A DNA stretch of 64,000 bases from Pseudomonadota bacterium (GTDB lineage: Bacteria > Pseudomonadota > Alphaproteobacteria > Rhizobiales > Pleomorphomonadaceae): the NCBI GenBank assembly GCA_018262505.1, contig JAGSYV010000011.1, forward strand, positions 62,001 through 126,000. The letters run 5' to 3'. Position 1 is the stretch's first letter. Each line of letters starts with the position of its first letter. This document shows, piece after piece, positions 29,116 to 36,860 of the stretch. The notes below the pieces were generated by a model. That model was not told where the DNA came from. It saw nothing but the letters and a program-made list of their open reading frames with translations, and made no database searches. The position numbers and the translations under genes were made by a program.

Positions 29116-30871
29116 GGGGATTTCTCCGGAAGTGGGGATGGCCGCGCGATAGCACGAATGACCGCCGCGCGGAACCCGCGTCCAATCGATTTGCAGCCGT
29201 GCGGGTCATCGCCCAGGCGACTTCCGGCGTCACCCGAGCCCGCCCCGGCAGCACGATCTGCAGGCTTTTACGGCGGCCGAGCGTATCGGACAGGAACACG
29301 CTGTCCTCGAGCTCCGGCGCGATCAATCCGCAGGTGAAGGTCCAGGCCTCACCGTCGGGAGCAACGAGCAGCACATCGCCGCCAGCGGTGCGGCTCGCCC
29401 GGATCGCCGGATGCAGGTGGAAGCGGATGGCGAAGCGATCGTGGCGCGGTTTACGGCCGGTAAAGGTCAGCCGATCGGAACCGACGATCTCGCCGCCATC
29501 GATGCGCAGGACGAGTCGCCGCTCATGAATGGCGCCAAACCGGCCAGCATAGCCATCGTGGCTCGCCGCCAGCGCAATGACATCGTCGCGGTCCTCGCGT
29601 GCCACCGGCACATTGCGCGGGCCATCGATCATCACCGGCCCGAGCCGACGCACGAGCCGTGGCGTGTCGAGGAAGAGACCCGAGGAAACATCTTCCAGCG
29701 ACAGCGTCGAATGGGCCGGCGTCGAGCGGGCGGCCGAATGCCAACGCGGGTCATCGGCCGCGCCACAATTGACGATGAAGCGGTTGGGACCGCTCGACAT
29801 CTCGAAGGAAAGGCAACCGGCATGCGCCTTCTGGCTCACGCCAACCGGCGGAATAGGTCCAGCGTCCATCAGGATCACCGTGCCGCCCGCTTCCAGCCTC
29901 TGATAGCCGGAATGGCTGGCGTTCGCTACCGGTCGGCCTTGCGTGTCATCATAGGCATTGAGGGTTGCCAGTTGGCCGGCATGACTGACGCTCATCCCGT
30001 TGAAATGCGGCAGGCTGCCGTCCGAATGACGGAAGAAGCGCAACATCGGCATCATGCGATCGATGGCCACGATCAGCGCTTGCGGCGGGTTGACGCCGCG
30101 ATTGGAATAGGCCTGGCGCAGCGGCAGGAGATCGGTCAGGAGGTCGGCAATCACCGAAGGGTCGCGGCTGATATGGCCACCATCGGGCAGGATCTGGCGG
30201 CGGAGTTCCTGTTCAAGCCGTAGGCCGGCCTGCCGGGCGAGCCGGCCCTGATTATCGGCGGAAAGCGCGAAGACCCCGACGGCGACGGCGGCGAGCAGGC
30301 GCGGATAGCCGTCGACGGCATCGCTCTGGCGGCCGCGCAGGCGGCGCACCTGCCGGACCAGCGAGCGCAGGAAACGGCGGTAGAAGGCGCGATCGGCATC
30401 CTTCAGGATCAGCGGCGACTGGGTGATCCAGGCGATCACCCGGCGAGCCATGTTCTCGGTCTCATAGGCTTCCGGCGGCGCGTGCGCTTCCTGGGCGATC
30501 CAATCGGCAACCAAGGCTCGGGCGTTCTGGCGGGCGAGCGCATTCTCGGCTGCCCTGAGGTGTCTCAGCCAGGAAAAGCCATGCAGCGCCCGCGTCCATT
30601 CCGGTGACGGCGACGGCATGTCGAAGGGCGAGCGGCCGCCCGTTTCCACCATCTTGCCAGCAAAGGCGAAGAGGCCGGCGTAGATATCGGCGGCAATGGT
30701 CGGATCGGTCGTGCGGATGTCCTGCGGGGCGATGACCAGTCGCTCGGGTGTCGAGCCCGGCCAACGCCAACGCGAGAAAGGTCCGCGTTCGAGCGTCAGC
30801 ACGACGCGGCGCAGGGCCAGTTCACCGGCGAACAGCACCAGCCGGGCCGTGCCGGCGACTTGTGCGCGCAT
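28745..30871 (-). CDS. heparinase II/III family protein with run-on C-terminus into purH
   Basis: The conserved part (about residues 1-570) is a heparinase II/III-fold protein as commonly found upstream of purH in Rhizobiales: an alpha-helical toroid with [23 protein letters not shown] and FSWLRHL, then the beta-sandwich SHAGYQR-like and NRFIVNCGA segments. The family is related to polysaccharide lyases, but the substrate of this subgroup is unknown. The domain ends near VAWAMTRTA (about 29190). No stop follows, and the frame continues another 130 or so arginine- and proline-rich residues across the purH start to 28745. A normal stop appears to have been lost. ATG 30871 is used instead of the upstream TTG. 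Confidence 0.75.
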   Translation of the reverse strand: MRAQVAGTARLVLFAGELALRRVVLTLERGPFSRWRWPGSTPERLVIAPQDIRTTDPTIAADIYAGLFAFAGKMVETGGRSPFDMPSPSPEWTRALHGFSWLRHLRAAENALARQNARALVADWIAQEAHAPPEAYETENMARRVIAWITQSPLILKDADRAFYRRFLRSLVRQVRRLRGRQSDAVDGYPRLLAAVAVGVFALSADNQGRLARQAGLRLEQELRRQILPDGGHISRDPSVIADLLTDLLPLRQAYSNRGVNPPQALIVAIDRMMPMLRFFRHSDGSLPHFNGMSVSHAGQLATLNAYDDTQGRPVANASHSGYQRLEAGGTVILMDAGPIPPVGVSQKAHAGCLSFEMSSGPNRFIVNCGAADDPRWHSAARSTPAHSTLSLEDVSSGLFLDTPRLVRRLGPVMIDGPRNVPVAREDRDDVIALAASHDGYAGRFGAIHERRLVLRIDGGEIVGSDRLTFTGRKPRHDRFAIRFHLHPAIRASRTAGGDVLLVAPDGEAWTFTCGLIAPELEDSVFLSDTLGRRKSLQIVLPGRARVTPEVAWAMTRTAANRLDAGSARRSFVLSRGHPHFRRNPHGWPSRSRRSQARAAFRFRQDGPHRVRPCPRGPRCRAPDHRRLQEAVERGRHSRHGSGRFHRLSGDHGRSRQDAAPQGARRSSRCPRRRRPCQGHGRPRHPADRHPGGQSLPVRGNDRPRRRL

Positions 30872-31021
30872 CGTCAGGCCCCCCTTTCGGTGCTGGAGCA
30901 AGAATCACTCGCCCTCCGGAAGGACCAGAGGCGCTCATCACGGCATGAGACGCCCGGCTTGGTTACCAACTGGTGTGCAGATCCAATCAATTTTGACGAC
31001 AAGCAGATCCGTGTTCCGCTT

Positions 31022-32461
31022 TCATTGGCGGCGCAGGCGCGCCGCGAAGAAGCCGTCGAGGCCAGAAAGCCTGGGGTCTTCCTGCTTGAGATGCGACGGC
31101 AGCGTGCGGATAAAGCCGTCGGGCGTCACAATCTCTTCCATACCGAACACCTCGTCCGCCGTCACCGGCACCACGTCGAGCGGTGCCTCGATCAGTCTGA
31201 GACGGCGGATCTGGTCCGGCCCCTCCTCCGGCTCCAGCGAGCAGGTGGAGAAGACGATCAGGCCGCCTGGCCGCAGCATGCGGATCGCCTGATCGATCAG
31301 GCGGCGCTGGATCGCGGCCAGAGTGGCTACGTCAGCCGGCTTCTTGCTCACCGCGCCGTCAGGGTGGCGACGCAACGTGCCCGTCGCCGTGCAGGGCGCG
31401 TCCAGCAGCACCATGTCGAAGGTACCGCCCAGCCATTCGGTGGCGTCGGCCTTGACGAGGTTCGCCTTGAGGCCAAGCCGGCGGAGATTGCGCTCGAGGC
31501 GCTGCAGGCGATGATAGGACACGTCGACGGCGGTGACGTCAGCGCCGAGCGCCGCCAATTGAGCGGTCTTGCCGCCGGGGGCGGCGCAGAGATCGACAAC
31601 CTTCTTGCCTTTGACATCACCCAGCAGTTGGACGGGCAACGTGGCGGCGGCGTCCTGCACCCACCAACCGCCCTCTTCGTAGCCGTCGATCTTTTCGACG
31701 GCGCCGGTGACGGGAAGACGCACCGAGCCGTTGGGCAGCTTGATGCCGCCAAGCCGGGTCGCCCAGCCCGCGGGGTCTGATTTCACTGTAAGGTCGAGCG
31801 TTGGCTCGAGGGCGTTCATGGCGGCGATATCGCGGGCGACCTCGGTGCCGTAGTTGGCGCTCCAGCGCTCCATCAGCCAGGCGGGCGTATTGAGGGAAAC
31901 CGCATCCTGCTCGGCGAGGATGGTCGCCTTGTTTTCGGAGACGCGGCGCAGCACGGCGTTGACGACACCCTTGAAGGGCGCGGCCGCCTTGTCGATACCG
32001 GCGAGTTCCACACCGAGTGCGACGGCGGCGTGATCGGCGACATCCATGAACATGATCTGGGCGGCCGAGACGGCGATGACCGCCTTCAGCGTGCCCGCAT
32101 CGTCGGGCAGCGGCCGCGTCAGGAAGCGACCCACCGCGTCGTCGATCTGGCCATGACGGCGCAGCGCATAACCAACGATGGCGCGGGCAAGACCTCGATC
32201 GCGCGGATCTAGACGCTGGTAGCGCTCGGCCGCGGCGCCCTGATCGAGCAGAGCATCGAGAAGCTTGCCCTTCTGAACGCCGGCCACCAGCTCCACGGCG
32301 ACGGCACGCGCCTCGATGCCTTGCGGCCGCGGCGGACGCCGACTGCCCTGAGGCGGACGCGCACCTTTGAAGGCGCCCTTCTGGCCATCCTGGGGACGTG
32401 CCGGCCTGAATGTATTGCCGGCTTTTCCGCCGCCCTTGCGGCCATTGTTGTCTGCGGTCAT
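31022..32461 (-). CDS. rsmB: RsmB-family 16S rRNA (cytosine-C5) methyltransferase
   Basis: SAM-dependent RNA m5C methyltransferase of 479 residues. An N-terminal NusB-like domain (about 60-190) precedes the catalytic domain. SAM motif I is [16 protein letters not shown]. The motif IV cysteine is in [17 protein letters not shown], and the motif VI nucleophile is in [12 protein letters not shown]. The first 45 residues are basic and Gly/Pro-rich. ATG 32461 overlaps the stop of the htpX frame (ATGA), so the two were translationally coupled. The catalytic residues are intact. Confidence 0.9.
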   Translation of the reverse strand: MTADNNGRKGGGKAGNTFRPARPQDGQKGAFKGARPPQGSRRPPRPQGIEARAVAVELVAGVQKGKLLDALLDQGAAAERYQRLDPRDRGLARAIVGYALRRHGQIDDAVGRFLTRPLPDDAGTLKAVIAVSAAQIMFMDVADHAAVALGVELAGIDKAAAPFKGVVNAVLRRVSENKATILAEQDAVSLNTPAWLMERWSANYGTEVARDIAAMNALEPTLDLTVKSDPAGWATRLGGIKLPNGSVRLPVTGAVEKIDGYEEGGWWVQDAAATLPVQLLGDVKGKKVVDLCAAPGGKTAQLAALGADVTAVDVSYHRLQRLERNLRRLGLKANLVKADATEWLGGTFDMVLLDAPCTATGTLRRHPDGAVSKKPADVATLAAIQRRLIDQAIRMLRPGGLIVFSTCSLEPEEGPDQIRRLRLIEAPLDVVPVTADEVFGMEEIVTPDGFIRTLPSHLKQEDPRLSGLDGFFAARLRRQ

Positions 32462-33322
32462 CCCCACGGTCCACGGTTCGAAGGCCGTCCGGCAGAACCA
32501 CTCCCACCCCACGGGCCACTCCAAGAACCGCGCGGCGCGGTCCAGGGACCATCCACCATGGGTTCAGAGACAGGTCGCCGGAAGCCGTCGCCATCCGCCA
32601 TCGCCATCAGGGCGTGGATGCGGTTGGCAGTATCCGGGTGGGTCGAAAACAGGTTGTCCATCCTGGCGCCAGACAGCGGATTGATGATGAACAGATGCGC
32701 CGTAGCAGGATTTTGCTCCGCTGTCATGTTCCATCTGCACCAGCATGGCGGCGAGCGGCGCAACGATGGCGGCAAGCAGTACGCCAATACCGCCGAGCGG
32801 GCTGCGGTTCTCGCTGTCGCGGTTCATCGAGCCGAAGAACAGGCCGAAATTGGCCAGCATCGAGATGGCGCCGGCAATCGTCGCCGTCACCGTCATGATC
32901 AATGTGTCGCGGTTCTGAACATGCGACAGCTCGTGGGCCATGACGCCGGCGATCTCTTCCCGGTCGAGCATCTGCAACAGGCCGGTGGTCGCGGCGACGG
33001 CGGCATGCTCAGGATCGCGGCCGGTGGCAAAAGCGTTGGGTTGCGGATTGTCGATGACGTAAACGGCCGGCATCGGCAGGCCGGCGTTGGCAGCAAGACG
33101 CTCGACGATGCCATAGTATTCTGGCGCGCTCGCCCGGTCGACGCGACGGGCGCGGTGCATGGCCAGCACCATCTTGTCAGCATTCCAGTAGGAGAAAAGA
33201 TTCATGCCGGCGGCGACGACAAAAGCGATCAACATGCCGCTTTGACCGCCAATCAAGTAGCCGGCGGCCATAAAGATCGCCGTCATCGCGGCGAGCAGGA
33301 GGGAGGTCTTGAAGAAATTCAT
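32458..33322 (-). pseudogene. htpX: HtpX zinc metalloprotease disrupted by an internal deletion
   Basis: Membrane-embedded quality-control protease. The N-terminal two thirds is normal: two hydrophobic segments, [29 protein letters not shown], and the zinc motif [14 protein letters not shown]. After LAAMLVQM the frame goes wrong ([11 protein letters not shown]...). The correct C-terminus [32 protein letters not shown]...NRGPWG continues in another frame and ends at 32458 in an ATGA overlap with rsmB. About 43 residues present in homologues are missing at the joint, including the TREYAAD segment with the third zinc ligand. The predicted 252-residue product would have a nonsense tail and no complete zinc site. 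Confidence 0.88.
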
Positions 33323-33411
33323 CTGTCCTTCCGGTCTCCGGCTGTTAACGTGAGCCGGATTTTCAGTAGAATAAGATGGTACGTTCTCCTTCTGCCATCA
33401 AGGACGCTGGC

Positions 33412-33609
33412 ATGACCGACACTCCCGATAAGCCCGGCCCGCTGCCTGAAAAAGTGCTGTCGCCCGCCGCTCGCCGTGCACTGGCCGAGGCGGAGGAGCG
33501 TCGCCGCGCCGCCGCCGAAGGCCGCCCGAAGGAGATCGGCGGCCGCGGCGGGCTCGAGCCCGCCCGTTATGGCGACTGGGAAGTGAAAGGCATCGCCGCC
33601 GACTTCTAG
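33412..33609 (+). CDS. DUF1674 / SDHAF4-like protein
   Basis: A 65-residue protein with the C-terminal signature EIGGRGGLEPARYGDWEVKGIAADF of the DUF1674/SDHAF4 family. The eukaryotic member assists flavinated SdhA during succinate dehydrogenase assembly; the bacterial role is inferred from that. The N-terminal half is basic, helical and low complexity. The frame starts at 33376, but ATG 33412 gives the usual short protein. It is encoded divergently from htpX. Confidence 0.88.
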   Translation: MTDTPDKPGPLPEKVLSPAARRALAEAEERRRAAAEGRPKEIGGRGGLEPARYGDWEVKGIAADF

Positions 33610-33966
33610 CGGCGCTTCCGAATTTTGGCTCAGAGCCCGATGTCCGGCGAGGTTCAAATGTCAAGCTCGCTCCATCAGCCTCGGCCTATCACGAAGCTCT
33701 GATCATCTTCACAGTTTGGCCCCATTCCCGCCTTGGCGGCGCCAAGGGAGGCCAGCAGGATGTCTTCGTCCCCCGGCAATGACGCTGCGGACGGGTTCCG
33801 GCTCAATCCAGCCCCCCAGCCCCCCGGAATTCGTTTTGCGCCCTTTAGGCGCGGCCGGGGGCGCTTCCTCCCGACAACGGTAGACACCGAGCAATCCACT
33901 CGTCAGTTGCGTGGCTCATCCCAAGCTGTTAGGCCGGACCTGCCGTATTCGACGATCAGGTGCTCC
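33610..33966. repeat. intergenic region resembling an interspersed palindromic repeat
   Basis: 357 bases without a convincing gene. It contains the palindrome CCTTGGC GGC GCCAAGG (33731-33747), a CCCCCGGCAATGACG segment, runs such as CCCCCCAGCCCCCC, and GCGCC-CTTTA-GGCGC near 33840. The short ORFs read through it on both strands have the composition of the repeated, apparently non-coding intergenic units common in alphaproteobacteria. I treat it as a candidate dispersed repeat plus the dsbB promoter region. No second copy is present in this window. Confidence 0.35.
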
Positions 33967-34467
33967 ATGTCCGCTCCCGCCGCACTTCGTGCTCCCGGCC
34001 TCGCTCTCTTGGCCGGCATTTTTGCCATCACCGCCGCCTGGGGCTTCCAAATCATCGGCGGTTACCTGCCATGCAAGCTCTGCCTTGAGGAGCGCCTCTT
34101 CTATTACGTGGGCTTGCCGATCCTGTTGGTCGGCATTCTCCTGTCCAAACGCATGCCACGCCTTGCGCGCCTTCTCTACTTTGTCGGGGGCGCCATTTTT
34201 CTGGGTGGTTCGGTGCTCGCCGGCTATCATACCGGTGCCGAGTGGAAGCTGTGGGAAGGCCCGTCCGACTGCGGTGGCGCGCCGACCGTGGTGAACAGCG
34301 CTGCCGACCTGATGGCGGCGGTGAAAGGCACCCGGCTTGTGTCCTGTTCGGAAGCGACGATCAGCCTGTTCGGCCTGTCGTTTGCCGGTTGGGACACGCT
34401 GTCGATGCTGTTCATCGGCCTCATGAGTTGGCGAGGCATCTTCGCCCGTCGCGACGCGCTGATCTGA
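33967..34467 (+). CDS. dsbB: disulfide bond formation protein B
   Basis: Inner-membrane quinone-linked oxidase that recharges the periplasmic thiol oxidase DsbA. It has 166 residues with four membrane helices (LALLAGIFAITAAWGFQII; YYVGLPILLVGILL; LARLLYFVGGAIFLGGSVLAGY; LSMLFIGLMSW). The first cysteine pair is in YLPCKLCLEE, and the second periplasmic pair comprises SDCGG and VSCSE. The ORF in the track begins at 33733; ATG 33967 begins immediately before the first helix. The next gene, an SCO protein, is also a periplasmic thiol/metal protein. Confidence 0.88.
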   Translation: MSAPAALRAPGLALLAGIFAITAAWGFQIIGGYLPCKLCLEERLFYYVGLPILLVGILLSKRMPRLARLLYFVGGAIFLGGSVLAGYHTGAEWKLWEGPSDCGGAPTVVNSAADLMAAVKGTRLVSCSEATISLFGLSFAGWDTLSMLFIGLMSWRGIFARRDALI

Positions 34468-34559
34468 TCGGCTTTCCGCCGGTATGCTCTCAACAGGAAA
34501 TGCCCTAGAATTGCACCGGTCTCGGCGCCTCTGGGCAGGCTGATGTTTTGGGGGAAGTC

Positions 34560-35159
34560 ATGAAGGCTGTGCGCATCATCGTCTGGCTACTGGTTGCCGT
34601 ATTGTTCGGCGCCACCGGCTGGCTGGTGTTCGGCGGCCGGCTGCCCTTCATGGAAAACGCCAGCCTCGCCGCGAGCGATGTCGGCGGTTCCTTCAGCCTG
34701 GTCGACATGAATGGTCAGGCCGTCACCGACAAGACCTTCGCCGGGCGGCCGCACGTTATCTTCTTTGGCTACACCCATTGCCCCGACGTCTGCCCCACCA
34801 CGCTCGGCGAATACGCAGCATTGAAAGAGCGGCTCGGGCCGGATGCCGGCAAAGTCGACCTGCTTTTCGTCACCGTCGATCCGGAGCGCGATACACCGGC
34901 GGTGCTGAAGGACTATCTTTCGTCCTTCGGCGATGTCGTGCTCGGCCTTTCCGGCAGTCGGGAGCAGATCGATGCCGCCATCAAGGCCTTCCGCGTCTAC
35001 GCCCGTAAGGTGCCCGGTACCGATGGCGACTATGGCATGGACCATACGGCCTCCAGCTTCATGTTCGGCGCCGACGGCCGTTTTCGTGGCACCATCGCCT
35101 ACATGGAAGATCAGGACAAAGCGCTTGAGAAGCTCAAGACCCTGATTGCCGGGAGCTAA
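34560..35159 (+). CDS. SCO family protein (copper/thiol chaperone for cytochrome oxidase)
   Basis: A membrane-anchored thioredoxin-fold protein of 199 residues. The N-terminal anchor VRIIVWLLVAVLFGATGWLVF is followed by the copper-binding CPDVCP motif in YTHCPDVCPTTLGE and by the third ligand His in GMDHTASSF. SCO proteins deliver copper to, or reduce, the CuA site of cytochrome c oxidase. ATG 34560 follows GGGGGAAGTC. It is 4 bases from the next small gene. All metal ligands are present. Confidence 0.9.
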   Translation: MKAVRIIVWLLVAVLFGATGWLVFGGRLPFMENASLAASDVGGSFSLVDMNGQAVTDKTFAGRPHVIFFGYTHCPDVCPTTLGEYAALKERLGPDAGKVDLLFVTVDPERDTPAVLKDYLSSFGDVVLGLSGSREQIDAAIKAFRVYARKVPGTDGDYGMDHTASSFMFGADGRFRGTIAYMEDQDKALEKLKTLIAGS

Positions 35160-35163
35160 GCCG

Positions 35164-35334
35164 ATGACCGATCAACACGATCGTCAGAAAGGCAAGACCA
35201 AGGGCGCACGGCTGTCCGATCATTTGGCCTCGCTCGCCCTGCCACTGGCCGTCATTGCCTTCGGCGTCGCCCTGTCGGCCGGATCGGACAATGTTCAGGC
35301 TTTCGTCGATCTCTGCCGCTCAGCCTTGCCCTGA
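35164..35334 (+). CDS. small single-pass membrane protein, unknown function
   Basis: A 56-residue protein: a charged N-terminus MTDQHDRQKGKTKGARLSDH followed by one hydrophobic segment LASLALPLAVIAFGVALSAG. It starts 4 bases after the SCO stop and ends 1 base before the TusA start, so it lies inside a tight operon and is probably real. It may act with the SCO protein or oxidase, but no family is recognised. Confidence 0.6.
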   Translation: MTDQHDRQKGKTKGARLSDHLASLALPLAVIAFGVALSAGSDNVQAFVDLCRSALP

Positions 35335-35335
35335 T

Positions 35336-35563
35336 ATGGCCGAAGCTCTGCGTCTCGATCTCAAGGGGCTCAACTGCCCCCTGCCCGTGCTGAAGACAGA
35401 CAAGGCGCTAGGCCGCCTTGCGCCGGGCGATCTGCTGATCGTCGAGGCCACCGATCCCATGTCGGCAATCGACATTCCCCATTTCTGCCGCGAACAGGGG
35501 CATCGGCTGATGGACCAGGAAAAGAACGGCCCCATCCTGCGCTTTACCATCGCCAGGAGATAG
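35336..35563 (+). CDS. tusA: TusA-family sulfurtransferase
   Basis: A 75-residue sulfur-carrier protein. The defining CPxP motif with the persulfide-forming cysteine is in LKGLNCPLPVLKTDKAL, and the family's second half (LLIVEATDPMSAIDIPHFC) is complete. It acts in cytosolic sulfur relay, for example tRNA 2-thiouridine synthesis or molybdenum-cofactor sulfur supply. It is the last gene of the dsbB-sco-small protein-tusA run. Confidence 0.9.
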   Translation: MAEALRLDLKGLNCPLPVLKTDKALGRLAPGDLLIVEATDPMSAIDIPHFCREQGHRLMDQEKNGPILRFTIARR

Positions 35564-35689
35564 TTCGCTTTACAGCCGAAGCCCTTCATTCATCCGGCCG
35601 ATTCCGCCGAGCGCTTTTACGGCCTGCCATTCCCGAGCCGGCGCGGGGCGAATACTTCTTCCCTTGACAGCTGGTTCAGTCCAGTCATA

Positions 35690-35707
35690 GTTATGTTATA
35701 ACATAAC
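35690..35707. promoter_or_regulatory. Zur-box-like 18-bp palindrome
   Basis: GTTATGTTATAACATAAC is a perfect palindrome 12 bases before the start codon of the zinc-binding protein gene. It matches the alphaproteobacterial Zur operator pattern (GTTATnnTATAAC type). A TTGACA hexamer at 35664-35669 is a good -35 element, which places the palindrome over the -10/start region, where a repressor would block transcription under zinc sufficiency. Confidence 0.8.
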
Positions 35708-35719
35708 ACAGAGGATTTT

Positions 35720-36652
35720 ATGAACCGCCTCTTTCTTGCCTCCCTTCTTGCCGTCCTGGCGGCGAGCTCCGCCCTTGCCACTGATCGTCTGCCGGTGGTC
35801 GCCTCATTCTCCATCCTTGGCGACATGGTAAGCCGCGTCGGCGGTGACCGCGTCGCGGTTGCCGCGTTGGTTGGCCCCGATGGTGACGCCCACGTTTACG
35901 AGCCGACACCCGACGACATCAAAGCCGTCGCAGGCGCGAAGCTCCTCGTCGTCAATGGTCTTGGCTTCGAAGGCTGGATGGACAGACTGGCCGAAGCCTC
36001 GGGCTACAAAGGGCCGGTGACGGTGGCTTCAAATGGCGTCATCCCCCGGAAAATGGCCGAAGAGGAAGGGGGCCATAACGACGCCGACGCGAGCAGCCAT
36101 GCCGACCAGGCCCACCAGGGCATCGACCCGCATGCTTGGCAGGACGTTGCCAACGCTGTGACCTACGTGAAGAACATCGCCGCCGGCCTCGACACGGCCG
36201 ACCCCCAGGGCAAGGCGATGTATGACGCCAATGCCGCCGCCTACATTGCCGAGCTCGAAGCGCTCGACGCCGAGGCGCGCAGCACCATGGCGGCCCTGCC
36301 GGCCGATCGGCGCAAGATCATCACCAGCCATGACGCCTTTGGCTATTTCGGCGCCGCCTATGGCCTCACCCTGCTTGCTCCAGAAGGTATGAGCACGGAG
36401 TCCGAAGCCTCGGCTGCCGACGTTGCTCGCATCATTCGGCAGATCCGAGACGACGCCATTCCCGCGATCTTCGTCGAAAATATCAAGGACCGCAGAATGA
36501 TCGACCAGATCGCTGCCGAGACCCACGCCGTGGTTGGCGGCGAGCTCTACACCGATGCGCTGTCTGCGAAGGATGGCCCGGCCCCGACCTATGTCGACAT
36601 GATCAGGCACAACATCGGTACGCTCACCGAAGCGCTGGCGCCGAAGCGATAA
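35720..36652 (+). CDS. znuA: zinc ABC transporter substrate-binding protein (ZnuA/AztC-like)
   Basis: Periplasmic cluster A-I metal-binding protein of 310 residues. Signal peptide MNRLFLASLLAVLAASSALA; metal-ligand candidates are His in DGDAHVYEPTP, His in GIDPHAWQD, His in ITSHDAFGYF and an Asp near the C-terminus (ELYTDALS). A His/Asp/Glu-rich loop (EEEGGHNDADASSHADQAHQ) is typical of zinc-specific members. The Zur-like box directly upstream supports zinc. No permease or ATPase gene lies next to it, so the rest of the transporter must be elsewhere or this is a stand-alone scavenging protein. Confidence 0.88.
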   Translation: MNRLFLASLLAVLAASSALATDRLPVVASFSILGDMVSRVGGDRVAVAALVGPDGDAHVYEPTPDDIKAVAGAKLLVVNGLGFEGWMDRLAEASGYKGPVTVASNGVIPRKMAEEEGGHNDADASSHADQAHQGIDPHAWQDVANAVTYVKNIAAGLDTADPQGKAMYDANAAAYIAELEALDAEARSTMAALPADRRKIITSHDAFGYFGAAYGLTLLAPEGMSTESEASAADVARIIRQIRDDAIPAIFVENIKDRRMIDQIAAETHAVVGGELYTDALSAKDGPAPTYVDMIRHNIGTLTEALAPKR

Positions 36653-36860
36653 CCCCACTGGGGATGCGGATTGCAACCCAACAAGTAACTTCATGCTGAC
36701 GACAGGGAATCTCGGCTCAAATTGCCGATTTCTCTTAAATGTCCCTGGAACGCCGGACTAAGGACGAACTATACCGGCAGAGTGACGACGAGAAAAACAG
36801 CGCGGGGAATCCTGTGCCGCTTTTCCGTCCTCCCCTGAACCAACGAACCGGGATCCGTCC

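Noticed and set aside
33675-33899. 74- and 61-residue leftward ORFs before dsbB
   Set aside because: Composition of repeat-derived frames; no start signals, better explained as non-coding repeat.
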